Positions 40,357 to 49,450 of a stretch of DNA of 64,000 bases are shown one piece after another. The number at the start of each line of letters is the position of its first letter. The stretch's first letter is position 1. The stretch comes from JABDQZ01 sp963801985 (GTDB lineage: Bacteria > Pseudomonadota > Gammaproteobacteria > Chromatiales > Chromatiaceae): positions 1 through 64,000 of the forward strand of contig CAWDGV010000009.1 of assembly GCA_963801985.1 (NCBI GenBank), in the 5' to 3' direction. Both the position numbers and the translations under genes were made by a program. The notes beneath the pieces were generated by a model. It did no database searches. It was not told the DNA's origin and saw only the letters and a program-made list of their open reading frames with translations.

Positions 40357-41547
40357 ATGGCTTTTATTCCACTTGAACAAACCGGGAAAAATCCAGTCCC
40401 GCCAATCCTGCGCCTTGGGTTTCGTCCTTTCTTTTTGTCAGCGGGTCTATTTTCAGCCATGTTGCTGGGTATCTGGCTATATAGCTTCTTAACCTCGTTC
40501 AACCCCAGTACAAATTATTCGCCCGTGCTCTGGCATGCGCACGAAATGATCTTCGGTTATACCGCCGCAGTCATAGCCGGTTTTTTATTAACAGCCGTCA
40601 AAAACTGGACTGGCATACCGACCCTGCGGGGTTACTGGCTGGCCGAGTTGGTAATGCTCTGGCTGGCCGCCAGATTATTTCCAATCATGGACATTCACCC
40701 CTTGCTGTCCGCTTTTACCAGCGTGGCTTTTTTTCCATTTTTGGCATTTGCCCTGGCAATACCCCTGATTCGCTCAGACAGTCGCGCCAATCTGCTGTTC
40801 ATTCCGGTCCTGCTGCTGTTCGCTGTTGCTGACATCATATTTCAACTGGCCATCCTTCAGTTAATCAATGTATCAGCTATGCTGGGTATTCAGTTATCCT
40901 TACATACGATCGTCATTCTGATCGTCCTGATGGGCGCCCGGGTTATTCCTTTTTTTATTGCCCGGTCGACAGCTACAGATATCGCCAGCATTACCCTTAA
41001 CAATCGAGCGACTGACTTACCTAAGTTTGATTTTGTGGTCCCTGTCCTCGCTGATACTCGGAAGCCAGTCTAGCTGGACTGCGCTATTCGCAGCTCTCTC
41101 GGCCGTGTTTCAGGCCTACCGGTTAAAAGTCTGGTACGTAAAAAAGCTCTGGTCGGTACCCATGCTGTGGATTCTTTACCTGGGTTATGGATGGCTGTTT
41201 ATAGGCCTGGCGCTTCAGGCGCTGGGGGGATTGTGCCAGTGATACCATCCATTTCAACGCATGCTTTAACCACCGGTGCCATAGGTATGGTTACACTGGG
41301 TATGATGTCTCGCGTATCGCTGGGGCATACCGGCCGGGACATCAAGCACACCAATGTCCTTTTACTGGCTTTTCTGCTTATTGCGGTGACTCCGGTTATC
41401 AGGGTTGTACTCCCCCTGCTTCTGCCCGGCGTTTATACCCAGGCCATTCTTATCTCGGGAATCACCTGGGTTGCTGCTTTTGCACTATTCAGCCTGATGT
41501 ACACACCCATGCTTGTAAAAGCACGAATAGATGGCAGGGATGATTAA
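40357..41547 (+). CDS. NnrS family membrane protein, frameshifted
   Basis: Heme- and copper-containing membrane protein linked to nitric-oxide stress and denitrification in other bacteria. About 12 helices. Motifs: LRLGFRPFFLSAGLFSAML, WHAHEMIFGYTAAVIAGFLL, TAVKNWTGIPTLRG, LMGARVIPFFIARST and THALTTGAIGMVTLGMMSRV then SLGHTGR near the end. Frame breaks near 41,020 and 41,240. It stands alone; no nitrate or NO reductase genes are in the window. Confidence 0.88.
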
Positions 41548-41684
41548 TGCAGTTCTTGTGAGGCGGAGAAGTTGACTGATCCGATTCCTCGCTGAAGTAT
41601 TGGCAGCAGGGATGCTGCCATCAAGTCCACAGGGATGGGTTTTCGACGTCTTCAGCGAAGAACCAGGTCGGGTAGTTTATTCGA

Positions 41685-42977
41685 TTACTCAAACGGATGA
41701 CGCAATACGATCGTCTCCGCCCTGTCAGGGCCGGTAGAAACAATATCGATAGGCGTTTCACAGAGCTCGGTAACCTTGTCCAGGTAATCACGCGCAGCCT
41801 GTGGCAAATCATCCAGAGACTTGGCACCTACCGTAGACTCAGACCAGCCAGGCATCTCGATAAAGACCGGCTTGCATTTCTCGAATTTATCGGCACCAAC
41901 CGGAGGAGTATCGACTTGCTTGCCTTCCAGTTCATAGGCAACACAGATCTTGAGTGTTTTCATGCCATCAAGAACATCCAGCTTGGTAATACACATGCCT
42001 GAAACGCTGTTGATATCCAAAGAGCGGCGTAATGCTACCGCATCCAGCCAGCCACAACGACGCTGACGCCCTGTAGTTGCACCAAACTCGTGACCTTTTT
42101 CACCCAGGTATTCACCATCAGCATCAAACAGTTCTGTAGGGAATGGACCCGCTCCTACACGAGTTGTGTAGGCCTTTACAATACCCAGCACATAATCGAT
42201 GTAACGCGGACCAACACCAGTACCGGTGGCTGCTCCACCTGAAGTGGTATTGGATGAAGTCACGTAAGGATAAGTACCGTGATCGATATCCAGCAAGGCA
42301 CCCTGGGCACCTTCAAACATCACGTTTTCACCATTGCGGCGCATTTCATGCAAGGTACCGGTGACATCCTCAACCATGGGACGGATACGTTCAGCCTGTT
42401 CCAGTAATTCATCCAGTGTTTTCTGGTAATCAACTGTTTCAAAATCAAAATAATGTTGCAGGGCGTAGTTATGATATTCCATGACTTCACGTAAACGTTC
42501 GGTGATATGTGGCACATCAAAAATTTCACCCAGGCGAATACCCCGTCGTGAAACCTTGTCTTCATATGCAGGACCAATACCACGACCGGTTGTGCCAATG
42601 GCTTTCTTGCCGCGTGCTTTTTCACGCGCAGCATCCAAAGCTACATGGTATGGCAAGATCAGTGGACAGGATTCGGAAATCCCCAGACGAGAAGAGGCCG
42701 GCACGCCTCCCTGCTCAAGCATATCAATTTCTTCCAGTAAAGCCGACGGAGAAAGCACAACACCATTACCAATCAGGCAACGAACATTGTCACGCAAGAT
42801 ACCAGAAGGAATCAGGTGCAGAACCGTCTGCTTACCTTCAATAACCAGAGTATGTCCGGCATTGTGACCACCCTGAAAACGGGCAACCGCCTGCGCTTTG
42901 TCAGTCAGCAGATCAACAACTTTACCTTTACCCTCGTCACCCCACTGAGTACCAATAATAACAACGTTCTTACCCAT
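41685..42977 (-). CDS. purA: Adenylosuccinate synthetase
   Basis: First step from IMP to AMP, GTP-dependent. GTQWGDEGKGKVVDLL holds the GTP loop with the catalytic Asp, then GHNAGHTLVIEGK with the catalytic His, KKAIGTTGRGIGPAYEDK, FEGAQGALLDIDHGTYPYVT and GAGPFPTEL. 430 residues, full length. Last gene of the nnr-to-purA run, as in many gammaproteobacteria, preceded by hisZ. Confidence 0.98.
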   Translation of the reverse strand: MGKNVVIIGTQWGDEGKGKVVDLLTDKAQAVARFQGGHNAGHTLVIEGKQTVLHLIPSGILRDNVRCLIGNGVVLSPSALLEEIDMLEQGGVPASSRLGISESCPLILPYHVALDAAREKARGKKAIGTTGRGIGPAYEDKVSRRGIRLGEIFDVPHITERLREVMEYHNYALQHYFDFETVDYQKTLDELLEQAERIRPMVEDVTGTLHEMRRNGENVMFEGAQGALLDIDHGTYPYVTSSNTTSGGAATGTGVGPRYIDYVLGIVKAYTTRVGAGPFPTELFDADGEYLGEKGHEFGATTGRQRRCGWLDAVALRRSLDINSVSGMCITKLDVLDGMKTLKICVAYELEGKQVDTPPVGADKFEKCKPVFIEMPGWSESTVGAKSLDDLPQAARDYLDKVTELCETPIDIVSTGPDRAETIVLRHPFE

Positions 42978-43077
42978 AACTATTCTCTGTATTACTTGAA
43001 ACTAAAAATTACACGGTAAAGCTTTACTCAGCTTGAGAAGCTAATACCAACTTAAAATCATTTTTTCAGCATGTCCA

Positions 43078-44274
43078 TCAAAACTGTTTGACAAGCCACT
43101 GCCCATCTTCGTAAACCAACTGGGCTGTACAACACAATTCTTCCTGGGTACCCGACTGACCTGGTAACTGGCAGATTACCCGATTGCCCTGAGCGCGCAG
43201 TTCATCGACAATATTCGCAAGGGAATCCTGGTCTACATCACTTTGAACATCACAAGGTGCCCAGATAACCTGCTGCTGAAGATCCGGCAACGAGGTAGCA
43301 AGACGCAGCAAGGTTTTCAGATCAGTACTGAAGCCCGTAGCCGGACGGCCCCGCCCAAATTCACCGCCGATGTTGTCATAACGCCCACCCCTGGCTACTT
43401 CAACGCCGGAGTCAGGTACAAAAGCAGAAAAAACAATTCCGGTATGGAAGTTGTACCCTCGCAATTCTGCCAGGTCATAGTGAAGCGGCAACTGCGGATA
43501 ACGTGAACAGACTTTTTCGGCTACTTTTTCAATGTAATCTATTGCCTGCATGACCTCATCAGAAGACCCTGCCAATGCTTTACGCGCCAGCGCAATAACC
43601 TCGCCGGAACCATTCAGGTCTGATAAAGAAAGAATCTTAGCTGCAGAGTCTTCAGATACATTAAAAGCATCAAGGCTTTGGCGGATTTCCGGGACAGCCT
43701 TGCGTTGCAGCGCATTAAATAAAACAGCTTCCTGCTCTTCACTCAGTCCGGCCTGTTTAGCCAGGCCACGGAATATCCCGACATGCCCAAGATCAATCGA
43801 TACATTTGCCACCCGTGCTTTCTCAAATGTCTCCAGCATCAGGGATATAACTTCCACGTCGCTCTGGTAATCTGCATGGCCATAAAGCTCTGCGCCGATT
43901 TGTAATGGCGCCCGGGTACCACCAAAACCATCTGGCCTGGTGTGTAATACCGTCCCCATGTAACAGAGTCGCGAAGGAGCATCATTTTCAAGGTGATGCG
44001 CATCAATTCTGGCAACCTGGGTCGTCAGGTCAGCACGAATACCCATTAGACGACCACTGATCTGATCTGTCAGTTTAAAAGTCTTCAGATCGATATCAGC
44101 CCCTGTTCCCATTAACAACGAATCGAGGAACTCAATGAATGGCGGCATAACCAGGTCATAACCCCACGTGTGGTACATATCGAGAAGCTCACGTCTTAAA
44201 TTTTCAAGCTGCGCGGCTTGCGGAGGCACCACTTCATCAATGCCTTCAGGCAATAACCAATGAACCTTGTCCAT
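43078..44274 (-). CDS. hisZ: ATP phosphoribosyltransferase regulatory subunit
   Basis: HisRS-like protein that partners short HisG in histidine synthesis. WLLPEGIDEVVPPQAAQLEN, LVMPPFIEFLDSLLMGTG, GIRADLTTQVARIDAH and RPATGFSTDLKTLLRL show the class II synthetase fold; the anticodon-binding domain of true HisRS is lacking (398 residues). It is three bases from the DUF2065 gene and upstream of purA, the standard gammaproteobacterial arrangement. Confidence 0.95.
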   Translation of the reverse strand: MDKVHWLLPEGIDEVVPPQAAQLENLRRELLDMYHTWGYDLVMPPFIEFLDSLLMGTGADIDLKTFKLTDQISGRLMGIRADLTTQVARIDAHHLENDAPSRLCYMGTVLHTRPDGFGGTRAPLQIGAELYGHADYQSDVEVISLMLETFEKARVANVSIDLGHVGIFRGLAKQAGLSEEQEAVLFNALQRKAVPEIRQSLDAFNVSEDSAAKILSLSDLNGSGEVIALARKALAGSSDEVMQAIDYIEKVAEKVCSRYPQLPLHYDLAELRGYNFHTGIVFSAFVPDSGVEVARGGRYDNIGGEFGRGRPATGFSTDLKTLLRLATSLPDLQQQVIWAPCDVQSDVDQDSLANIVDELRAQGNRVICQLPGQSGTQEELCCTAQLVYEDGQWLVKQF

Positions 44275-44277
44275 ATA

Positions 44278-44463
44278 TCAATTCACTATATAAAGCACAA
44301 TTAACCCAAGAAGCATACTGACAAAACCAGCCACCCGAATGGAATGATCATCCATTTCCAGCATGGCCTGCATCAACTGTTTCATTCCCCGGGGACTTAA
44401 AAATGGCATTATCCCCTCAATGATCAGCACCAGCGCCAGTGCAATGAGCAGTTGTTGCCACAT
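44278..44463 (-). CDS. DUF2065 family small membrane protein
   Basis: 61 residues from MWQQLLIALALVLIIEGIM to FVSMLLGLIVLYIVN: two membrane helices joined by SPRGMKQLMQAMLEMDDHSI. Family usual between hflC and hisZ or purA. Function unknown. The upstream in-frame codon at 44,499 would put a terminator hairpin into the coding region, so 44,463 is chosen. Confidence 0.9.
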   Translation of the reverse strand: MWQQLLIALALVLIIEGIMPFLSPRGMKQLMQAMLEMDDHSIRVAGFVSMLLGLIVLYIVN

Positions 44464-44481
44464 ATCCAAACCTTCAAGCAT

Positions 44482-44504
44482 AAAAAACCGGGTTTTCACC
44501 CGGT
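44482..44504 (-). terminator. Intrinsic terminator between hflC and DUF2065-hisZ
   Basis: Minus strand: accggg, loop tgaaaa, cccggt, then a T-run. It lies 19 bases before the DUF2065 start and separates hflKC from hisZ-purA, perhaps with readthrough. Confidence 0.75.
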
Positions 44505-44556
44505 ACTGGCCACAGTCCGGCTGGACCGCTAAAAAACCTATTTTCCCAATGGAAAT

Positions 44557-44588
44557 GGGTCGGAGTCAAATAATGTTGACTCCGACCC
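44557..44588. repeat. REP-like palindrome
   Basis: gggtcggagtcaa pairs perfectly over 13 bases with ttgactccgaccc around an ataatg loop. This palindrome resembles the GGGTCGGAGTCAA-type extragenic repeats that I recall from many gammaproteobacteria, often tied to RAYT transposases. No transposase is nearby. Confidence 0.7.
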
Positions 44589-44602
44589 TGCAGAAGTCTC
44601 GA

Positions 44603-45472
44603 CTAGTTCGATTTCTGATTCATGAATTTGAAAAATTCCGAGTCCGGTTCCAGCACCATCATGTCGCCACCGGATGCAAAAACATCACGATAAGCCGTCA
44701 GGCTTCGCCAGAATGAATAAAAATCGGCATTCTGCTCAAAAGCATTCGCATAGGTTTCAGCAGCTGTCGCATCACCTTCACCGCGAATCACTTCGGAATC
44801 ACGATAAGCTTCTGCCAGAATTTCGGTTCGCTGACGTTCTGCATCAGCCCGAATTCTTTCAGCTTGCTCAGCACCCTGGGCACGCAGTTCCCGTGCGACA
44901 CGTTCACGCTCGGTACGCATACGATCAAAAATAGAACTACTGACTTCCGTTGGGAAATCAATTTTCTTGACACGAACATCCACGATTTCAACACCCAACG
45001 CACTCGCCTGCTCGTCAGCATTCTTTGAAAGTAGCTCCATGATTTCTGTACGATCACCGGAAATCACTTCCTGAATGGTACGAACACCGAACTCATCACG
45101 TAACGCCGTATTGATACGTTCGGATAAAAGACGCGATGTTTTAGCCGCACTACCACCGGTTGAACGATAATACTGTGCAACATTGGCAATACGCCACTTG
45201 GCATAAGAATCCACGATCACAAATTTCTTCTCTGCGGTGATAAAACGCTCTGGGCGTGAATCCAATGTCTGGATACGCGCATCAAACTTGACCACATTGT
45301 TCACGATCGGCAACTTCAAATGCAGACCAGGTTGGTAATCAGCATCGATAATCTCACCCAGTCTCAGCTTCAAGGCTGTTTCCCACTGGTTTACCACGAA
45401 AAGTGATGAAAAGCCTGTAATACCAATAATTACGACAATGACTGCAAAGAACATTAATTTTGGCGACTGCAT
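44603..45472 (-). CDS. hflC: HflC, FtsH-regulating SPFH protein
   Basis: Stomatin-type inner-membrane protein that with HflK forms a cage around FtsH and restrains it. One N-terminal helix (LMFFAVIVVIIGITGFSSLF), then VNQWETALKLRLGEIIDADY, PGLHLKLPIVNNVVKFDARI and a coiled-coil SPFH tail (RELRAQGAEQAERIRADAER). 289 residues. Start overlaps the hflK stop by one base. Confidence 0.97.
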   Translation of the reverse strand: MQSPKLMFFAVIVVIIGITGFSSLFVVNQWETALKLRLGEIIDADYQPGLHLKLPIVNNVVKFDARIQTLDSRPERFITAEKKFVIVDSYAKWRIANVAQYYRSTGGSAAKTSRLLSERINTALRDEFGVRTIQEVISGDRTEIMELLSKNADEQASALGVEIVDVRVKKIDFPTEVSSSIFDRMRTERERVARELRAQGAEQAERIRADAERQRTEILAEAYRDSEVIRGEGDATAAETYANAFEQNADFYSFWRSLTAYRDVFASGGDMMVLEPDSEFFKFMNQKSN

Positions 45473-46614
45473 TAACGTGTCCTCCTGCTGCGAATGTCTC
45501 TGGCTTCAGCGGAATCCGTATTCGGTACTGTTGCCTGGGGGTCGTACAGATTGCTTGACGGGCGAGAGCTACTTGATGTGTTCATGATTTTATCCAGTGG
45601 CAGGTAAGTCAGGTTATTGCCGCTTTCAACATCAAGGATCACCTTGTTGGTGTTACCTAATACTTCCTGCATTGTTTCAAGATAGAGGCGCTCACGAGTA
45701 ACCCCTGGCGCTTTTTCATATTCCTGCAGTAAAGCCAGGAATCGTTTACTCTCACCTTCCGCTTCAGCTACTACCTTGGCCTTGTAGCCCTTGGCATTGG
45801 CGATAGTGGTTGCCGCAGCACCGCGTGCTCTTGGCACAATATCATTGGCATAGGCCTGGGCCTTGTTTTCCGAACGGATCTTGTCTTCGCGGGCACGGTT
45901 GGCATCATCAAATGCCTCTTTTACCGCTTCCGGCGGAGTGGCAGCCTGGATATTGATACTGGTAATTTCCAAACCCGATTTATAGTCAATAATCATACCC
46001 TGCGCAATTCGTCGAACGCTCTCGGCAATCTCACTACGGTTCTGGGTAATGATTTCATCCAGCTTGCTCTTACCTACAACCTCGCGCAATGCTGATTCAA
46101 CCGTATCCTTGATTGTCTTTTCAGGTGCACTGTCCTGGAACAGGAAGTCAGCCGGATCCTGGATTCGGTATTGAACATTCAACGACACATCCACCATGTT
46201 CTCATCCGAAGTCAACATTTCCGCCCTGTGAGGCAAACGGGAGATCTGGTCAACATCCACCTTGATAACCCGATCGATAATGGGGATCAGCAGATGCGGG
46301 CCTGGATCGGTAATATGTACAAACTCACCGAAGCGCAAGATAACGCCACGCTCTGCCGGATTGACAGTGTAAAAACTCTGGAACCCGAGGAAAGCGATGA
46401 CCACCAGGCCAACAATCAAACCTATACCTTTAGCGCCGCCATCTTTACCGGAAGAACCTGATGAGCCTGAACCACCGGAACGACCACCAAACAGCCCACC
46501 GAATTTATCCTGCAGTTTCTTGACGACTTCGTCCAGATCAGGCGGGCCCTGATCATTTCCTTTGCCACCCCAGGGATCTTTGTTGTTACCACCACCCGGT
46601 TCATTCCAGGCCAT
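45472..46614 (-). CDS. hflK: HflK, FtsH-regulating SPFH protein
   Basis: Partner of HflC. Glycine-rich cytoplasmic N-terminus (MAWNEPGGGNNKDPWGGKG), one helix (IGLIVGLVVIAFLGFQSFYT), then NPAERGVILRFGEFVHITDP, GPHLLIPIIDRVIKVDVDQI and the SPFH domain. 380 residues. Directly upstream of hflC on the same message. Its target ftsH is encoded at the far end of this window. Confidence 0.97.
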   Translation of the reverse strand: MAWNEPGGGNNKDPWGGKGNDQGPPDLDEVVKKLQDKFGGLFGGRSGGSGSSGSSGKDGGAKGIGLIVGLVVIAFLGFQSFYTVNPAERGVILRFGEFVHITDPGPHLLIPIIDRVIKVDVDQISRLPHRAEMLTSDENMVDVSLNVQYRIQDPADFLFQDSAPEKTIKDTVESALREVVGKSKLDEIITQNRSEIAESVRRIAQGMIIDYKSGLEITSINIQAATPPEAVKEAFDDANRAREDKIRSENKAQAYANDIVPRARGAAATTIANAKGYKAKVVAEAEGESKRFLALLQEYEKAPGVTRERLYLETMQEVLGNTNKVILDVESGNNLTYLPLDKIMNTSSSSRPSSNLYDPQATVPNTDSAEARDIRSRRTR

Positions 46615-46764
46615 AAGCTACTCCGTTTATCAATTTAGCTATAATAAAATTACGATTGATTGAATTGTAAGGCTGTCTACTGCAATCATCAACAAGCGAG
46701 ACCATAATAATAGACGGGTTTAATATGCGGGCTAACAGCTCTAATGTTGCGTTAGCCGAATAAT

Positions 46765-48051
46765 TCAATGACTGGAACAAACTCGCGAAAAATCTGCATC
46801 ATTCTTTTTCAATTTTTGATAGACCCGGCTTTGCATTTTCACCCTGATCTTCCAGCCACCAGTTTCAACCTGCTCATCAGACAACACCTGGGCTGACTGA
46901 TGCATTAAAGCATGCAGTCTACCATCTGCCGGATTCAAATGCAGATCAAGGATTTTATGTTCGAGGTGAAAGAATTCCTGAATTGCCTCAATCAACAGGG
47001 AAATACCATTACCAGTTCTGGCGGATAGCCAGGCACTGTGTACATGACCTTCACTGTCCTTCTCGACCCTGGCATTTTCATCTTCAACCAGATCGATTTT
47101 ATTATAAATCTTTATCTGCGGAACTTCATCCGCGCCAATCTCGTGTAGAACCTTATTCACCTCGTCCAGGCAATGCTGACGCAAATGACTGGCATCATCC
47201 ACAACGTGTAACAGCAGATCCGCTTCAACTGTTTCCTGCAAGGTGGATTTAAAAGCAGCCACAAGCTCATGCGGTAGTTTAGAAACAAAACCAACAGTAT
47301 CAGCCATAATCACGGCACTGCCATCCGGCAGTTCGAGACGTCTCAAGGTCGGGTCCAGCGTGGCGAACAATTGATCTTCCGCATATACATCAGACTCGGT
47401 CATCTGGTTAAACAGGGTGGATTTTCCGGCATTGGTATAACCAACAAGGGCTACTGTGGGAATCTCCGCACGTCCCCGTGCACGTCGCCCCTGGGAGCGT
47501 TGACTCTCGACCTTTTCCAAACGTTTCCTGATCTGCGCTATACGCGCATTCAGCAGACGCCGGTCCGTTTCCAGCTGGGTCTCACCAGGTCCTCTTAAAC
47601 CGATACCACCTTTCTGCCGTTCCAGGTGGGTCCAGCCACGAACCAGCCTGGTTGAAAGATGACGTAATTGCGCCAGCTCAACCTGTAATTTACCTTCAAA
47701 GGAACGTGCCCGCTGGGCAAAAATATCCAGGATCAAACCACTACGATCCAGCACCCGACACTGCAAAAAACTTTCGAGATTTCGTTCCTGGCTGGGTGAA
47801 AGACTGTGATCGAAAATAACCAGTTCGGCCTCTTCTCTCTCAAGTACTTCCTTGATTTCTTCAGCTTTTCCCTTACCGACAAAAAGTCTTGGTTCCGGCT
47901 GATTACGGCTGCCGGAAATAATTTCTACGGGCATCGCGCCGGCTGAGACCGCCAGCTCCTGGAATTCCTGGACTTCTTCTGGTTCAATTGGCTTGCCCAA
48001 TGCCATGTGAACCAATACCGCTCGCTCACCGGATTTGGGTCTTTCAAACAT
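46765..48051 (-). CDS. hflX: Ribosome-associated GTPase HflX
   Basis: Splits stalled or inactive 70S ribosomes. N-terminal ATP-binding domain (RLFVGKGKAEEIKEVL, VIFDHSLSPSQERNLE), a coiled helix pair (GIGLRGPGETQLETDRRLL), then the G domain: G1 VALVGYTNAGKSTLFNQM, G3 DTVGFVSKLPHELVAAFKST, G4 YNKIDLV. 428 residues. Downstream of hfq, as in E. coli. Confidence 0.97.
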   Translation of the reverse strand: MFERPKSGERAVLVHMALGKPIEPEEVQEFQELAVSAGAMPVEIISGSRNQPEPRLFVGKGKAEEIKEVLEREEAELVIFDHSLSPSQERNLESFLQCRVLDRSGLILDIFAQRARSFEGKLQVELAQLRHLSTRLVRGWTHLERQKGGIGLRGPGETQLETDRRLLNARIAQIRKRLEKVESQRSQGRRARGRAEIPTVALVGYTNAGKSTLFNQMTESDVYAEDQLFATLDPTLRRLELPDGSAVIMADTVGFVSKLPHELVAAFKSTLQETVEADLLLHVVDDASHLRQHCLDEVNKVLHEIGADEVPQIKIYNKIDLVEDENARVEKDSEGHVHSAWLSARTGNGISLLIEAIQEFFHLEHKILDLHLNPADGRLHALMHQSAQVLSDEQVETGGWKIRVKMQSRVYQKLKKNDADFSRVCSSH

Positions 48052-48139
48052 AATGGAAAATTATCAAAAACACGAAAAGGGCAGCATCAGAGATGCTACC
48101 CATTGAATTTTTCTGTATCAGTAAAAGCTGAACGACTGA

Positions 48140-48391
48140 TCAGTGGTTGCCTTCAGATTCAGGCGTATCTACGTCATGAGCAATGCGAACATTTTTCGCA
48201 GGCACAACTGTTGATATCGCGTGTTTGTAAACCATCTGACTGACAGTGTTTTTTAGCAAAACAACAAACTGGTCAAATGACTCAATCTGTCCCTGCAACT
48301 TGATGCCGTTTACCAAAAAGATGGAAACAGGTATTTTTTCTTTCCTTAAAGTATTCAGGAAAGGGTCTTGTAGACTTTGCCCTTTGGACAT
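48140..48391 (-). CDS. hfq: RNA chaperone Hfq
   Basis: Hexameric Sm-like protein that pairs small RNAs with mRNAs. KGQSLQDPFLNTLRKEKIPV, FLVNGIKLQGQIESFDQFVV and MVYKHAISTVVP (Sm2, the YKHA motif) are unmistakable. 83 residues with a short acidic C-terminal tail. Between miaA and hflX, the usual place. Confidence 0.98.
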   Translation of the reverse strand: MSKGQSLQDPFLNTLRKEKIPVSIFLVNGIKLQGQIESFDQFVVLLKNTVSQMVYKHAISTVVPAKNVRIAHDVDTPESEGNH

Positions 48392-48508
48392 TTTCTTCTC
48401 CCGTATTCTAGCTCGAATGGCAAATTACCCATTCAAAAATAAAGCTAAGATAAATATGATCTAAAAAATATTAGCACAAGATAAAAAATAATGATAGCCA
48501 AAGCAATA

Positions 48509-49447
48509 TTATTTTGGCTGTGGCAATTCCTCGATCACCGCATCAGCCAAATTCGCCTGCAGACTGTCCAGCCACTGGTATTCGGGATCAGCTCGCAACC
48601 AGGTGAACTGGCGTTTTGCCAGCTGACGGGTGGCAATAACCCCTCTTTCGATCATTTCGTTCCGATCATATTGCCCCTGGATGTACATCAACATCTGACG
48701 ATAACCGACACTGCGCATGGATGGCAGGTCAGCATGCATGTCTGCTATTTTCATCAGGTTCCTGACTTCCTGCTCAAACCCTGCGTCGAGCATCTGCTGA
48801 AAACGCAGGGCTATCCTTTCATGCAGAATTTCGCGGCTTGGCGGGGCCACCACAAACTTTTTCAAAACATAGTCAATGACCTGCTCTCCCGTTGATGCCT
48901 GAAGTTCACTGAGAGGGCGTCCTGACAACTCATACACTTCCAGTGCCCGCAGGATACGTTGCGGATCATTCGGGTGAATTCGTTCACTGATTACAGGATC
49001 AACTTGCCTGAGACGTTGATGCAAAGCCAGGGAGCCTTGCTCGCTTAGTTCAGTTTCCAGTTTTTGCCGCACCTCGGGGGAACTTTCCGGTAATTTCGAT
49101 AAACCATACTGCAAGGCCTTGAAATACAGCATGGTGCCACCTACCAGCAATGGAATTTTCCCGGCGCGAGTGATTTCCTGCATGGCAGCCAGTGCATCTT
49201 GCCTGAAACGTGCAGCTGAATAAGCTTCAACCGGGTCGCAAATATCAATCAGGCGATGAGGGGCAAGCTCAAGTGTTTGCTTATCAGGCTTGGCGGTACC
49301 AATATCCATTCCCCGGTAAACCAGGGCAGAATCAACACTGATAATTTCAAACCGGCCTGTCTGGACCAGATCAACGGCCAAAGCTGTCTTGCCAGATGCC
49401 GTTGGGCCAGCAATAAAAACCGCAAGCGGTTTTTCCTGGCTACCCAT
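48509..49447 (-). CDS. miaA: tRNA dimethylallyltransferase
   Basis: Adds an isopentenyl group to A37 of tRNAs reading UNN codons. P-loop FIAGPTASGKTALAVDL, catalytic region ISVDSALVYRGMDIGTAKPD, PHRLIDICDPVEAYSAARF, LVGGTMLYFKALQYGLSKLP, NDPQRILRALEVYELSGRP. 312 residues. Three bases after mutL. Confidence 0.97.
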   Translation of the reverse strand: MGSQEKPLAVFIAGPTASGKTALAVDLVQTGRFEIISVDSALVYRGMDIGTAKPDKQTLELAPHRLIDICDPVEAYSAARFRQDALAAMQEITRAGKIPLLVGGTMLYFKALQYGLSKLPESSPEVRQKLETELSEQGSLALHQRLRQVDPVISERIHPNDPQRILRALEVYELSGRPLSELQASTGEQVIDYVLKKFVVAPPSREILHERIALRFQQMLDAGFEQEVRNLMKIADMHADLPSMRSVGYRQMLMYIQGQYDRNEMIERGVIATRQLAKRQFTWLRADPEYQWLDSLQANLADAVIEELPQPK

Positions 49448-49450
49448 ATG

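Noticed and set aside
41601..41620. tggcagca/tgctgcca hairpin between NnrS and purA as a terminator
   Set aside because: The stem is present but no T-run follows on either strand; it may be chance.
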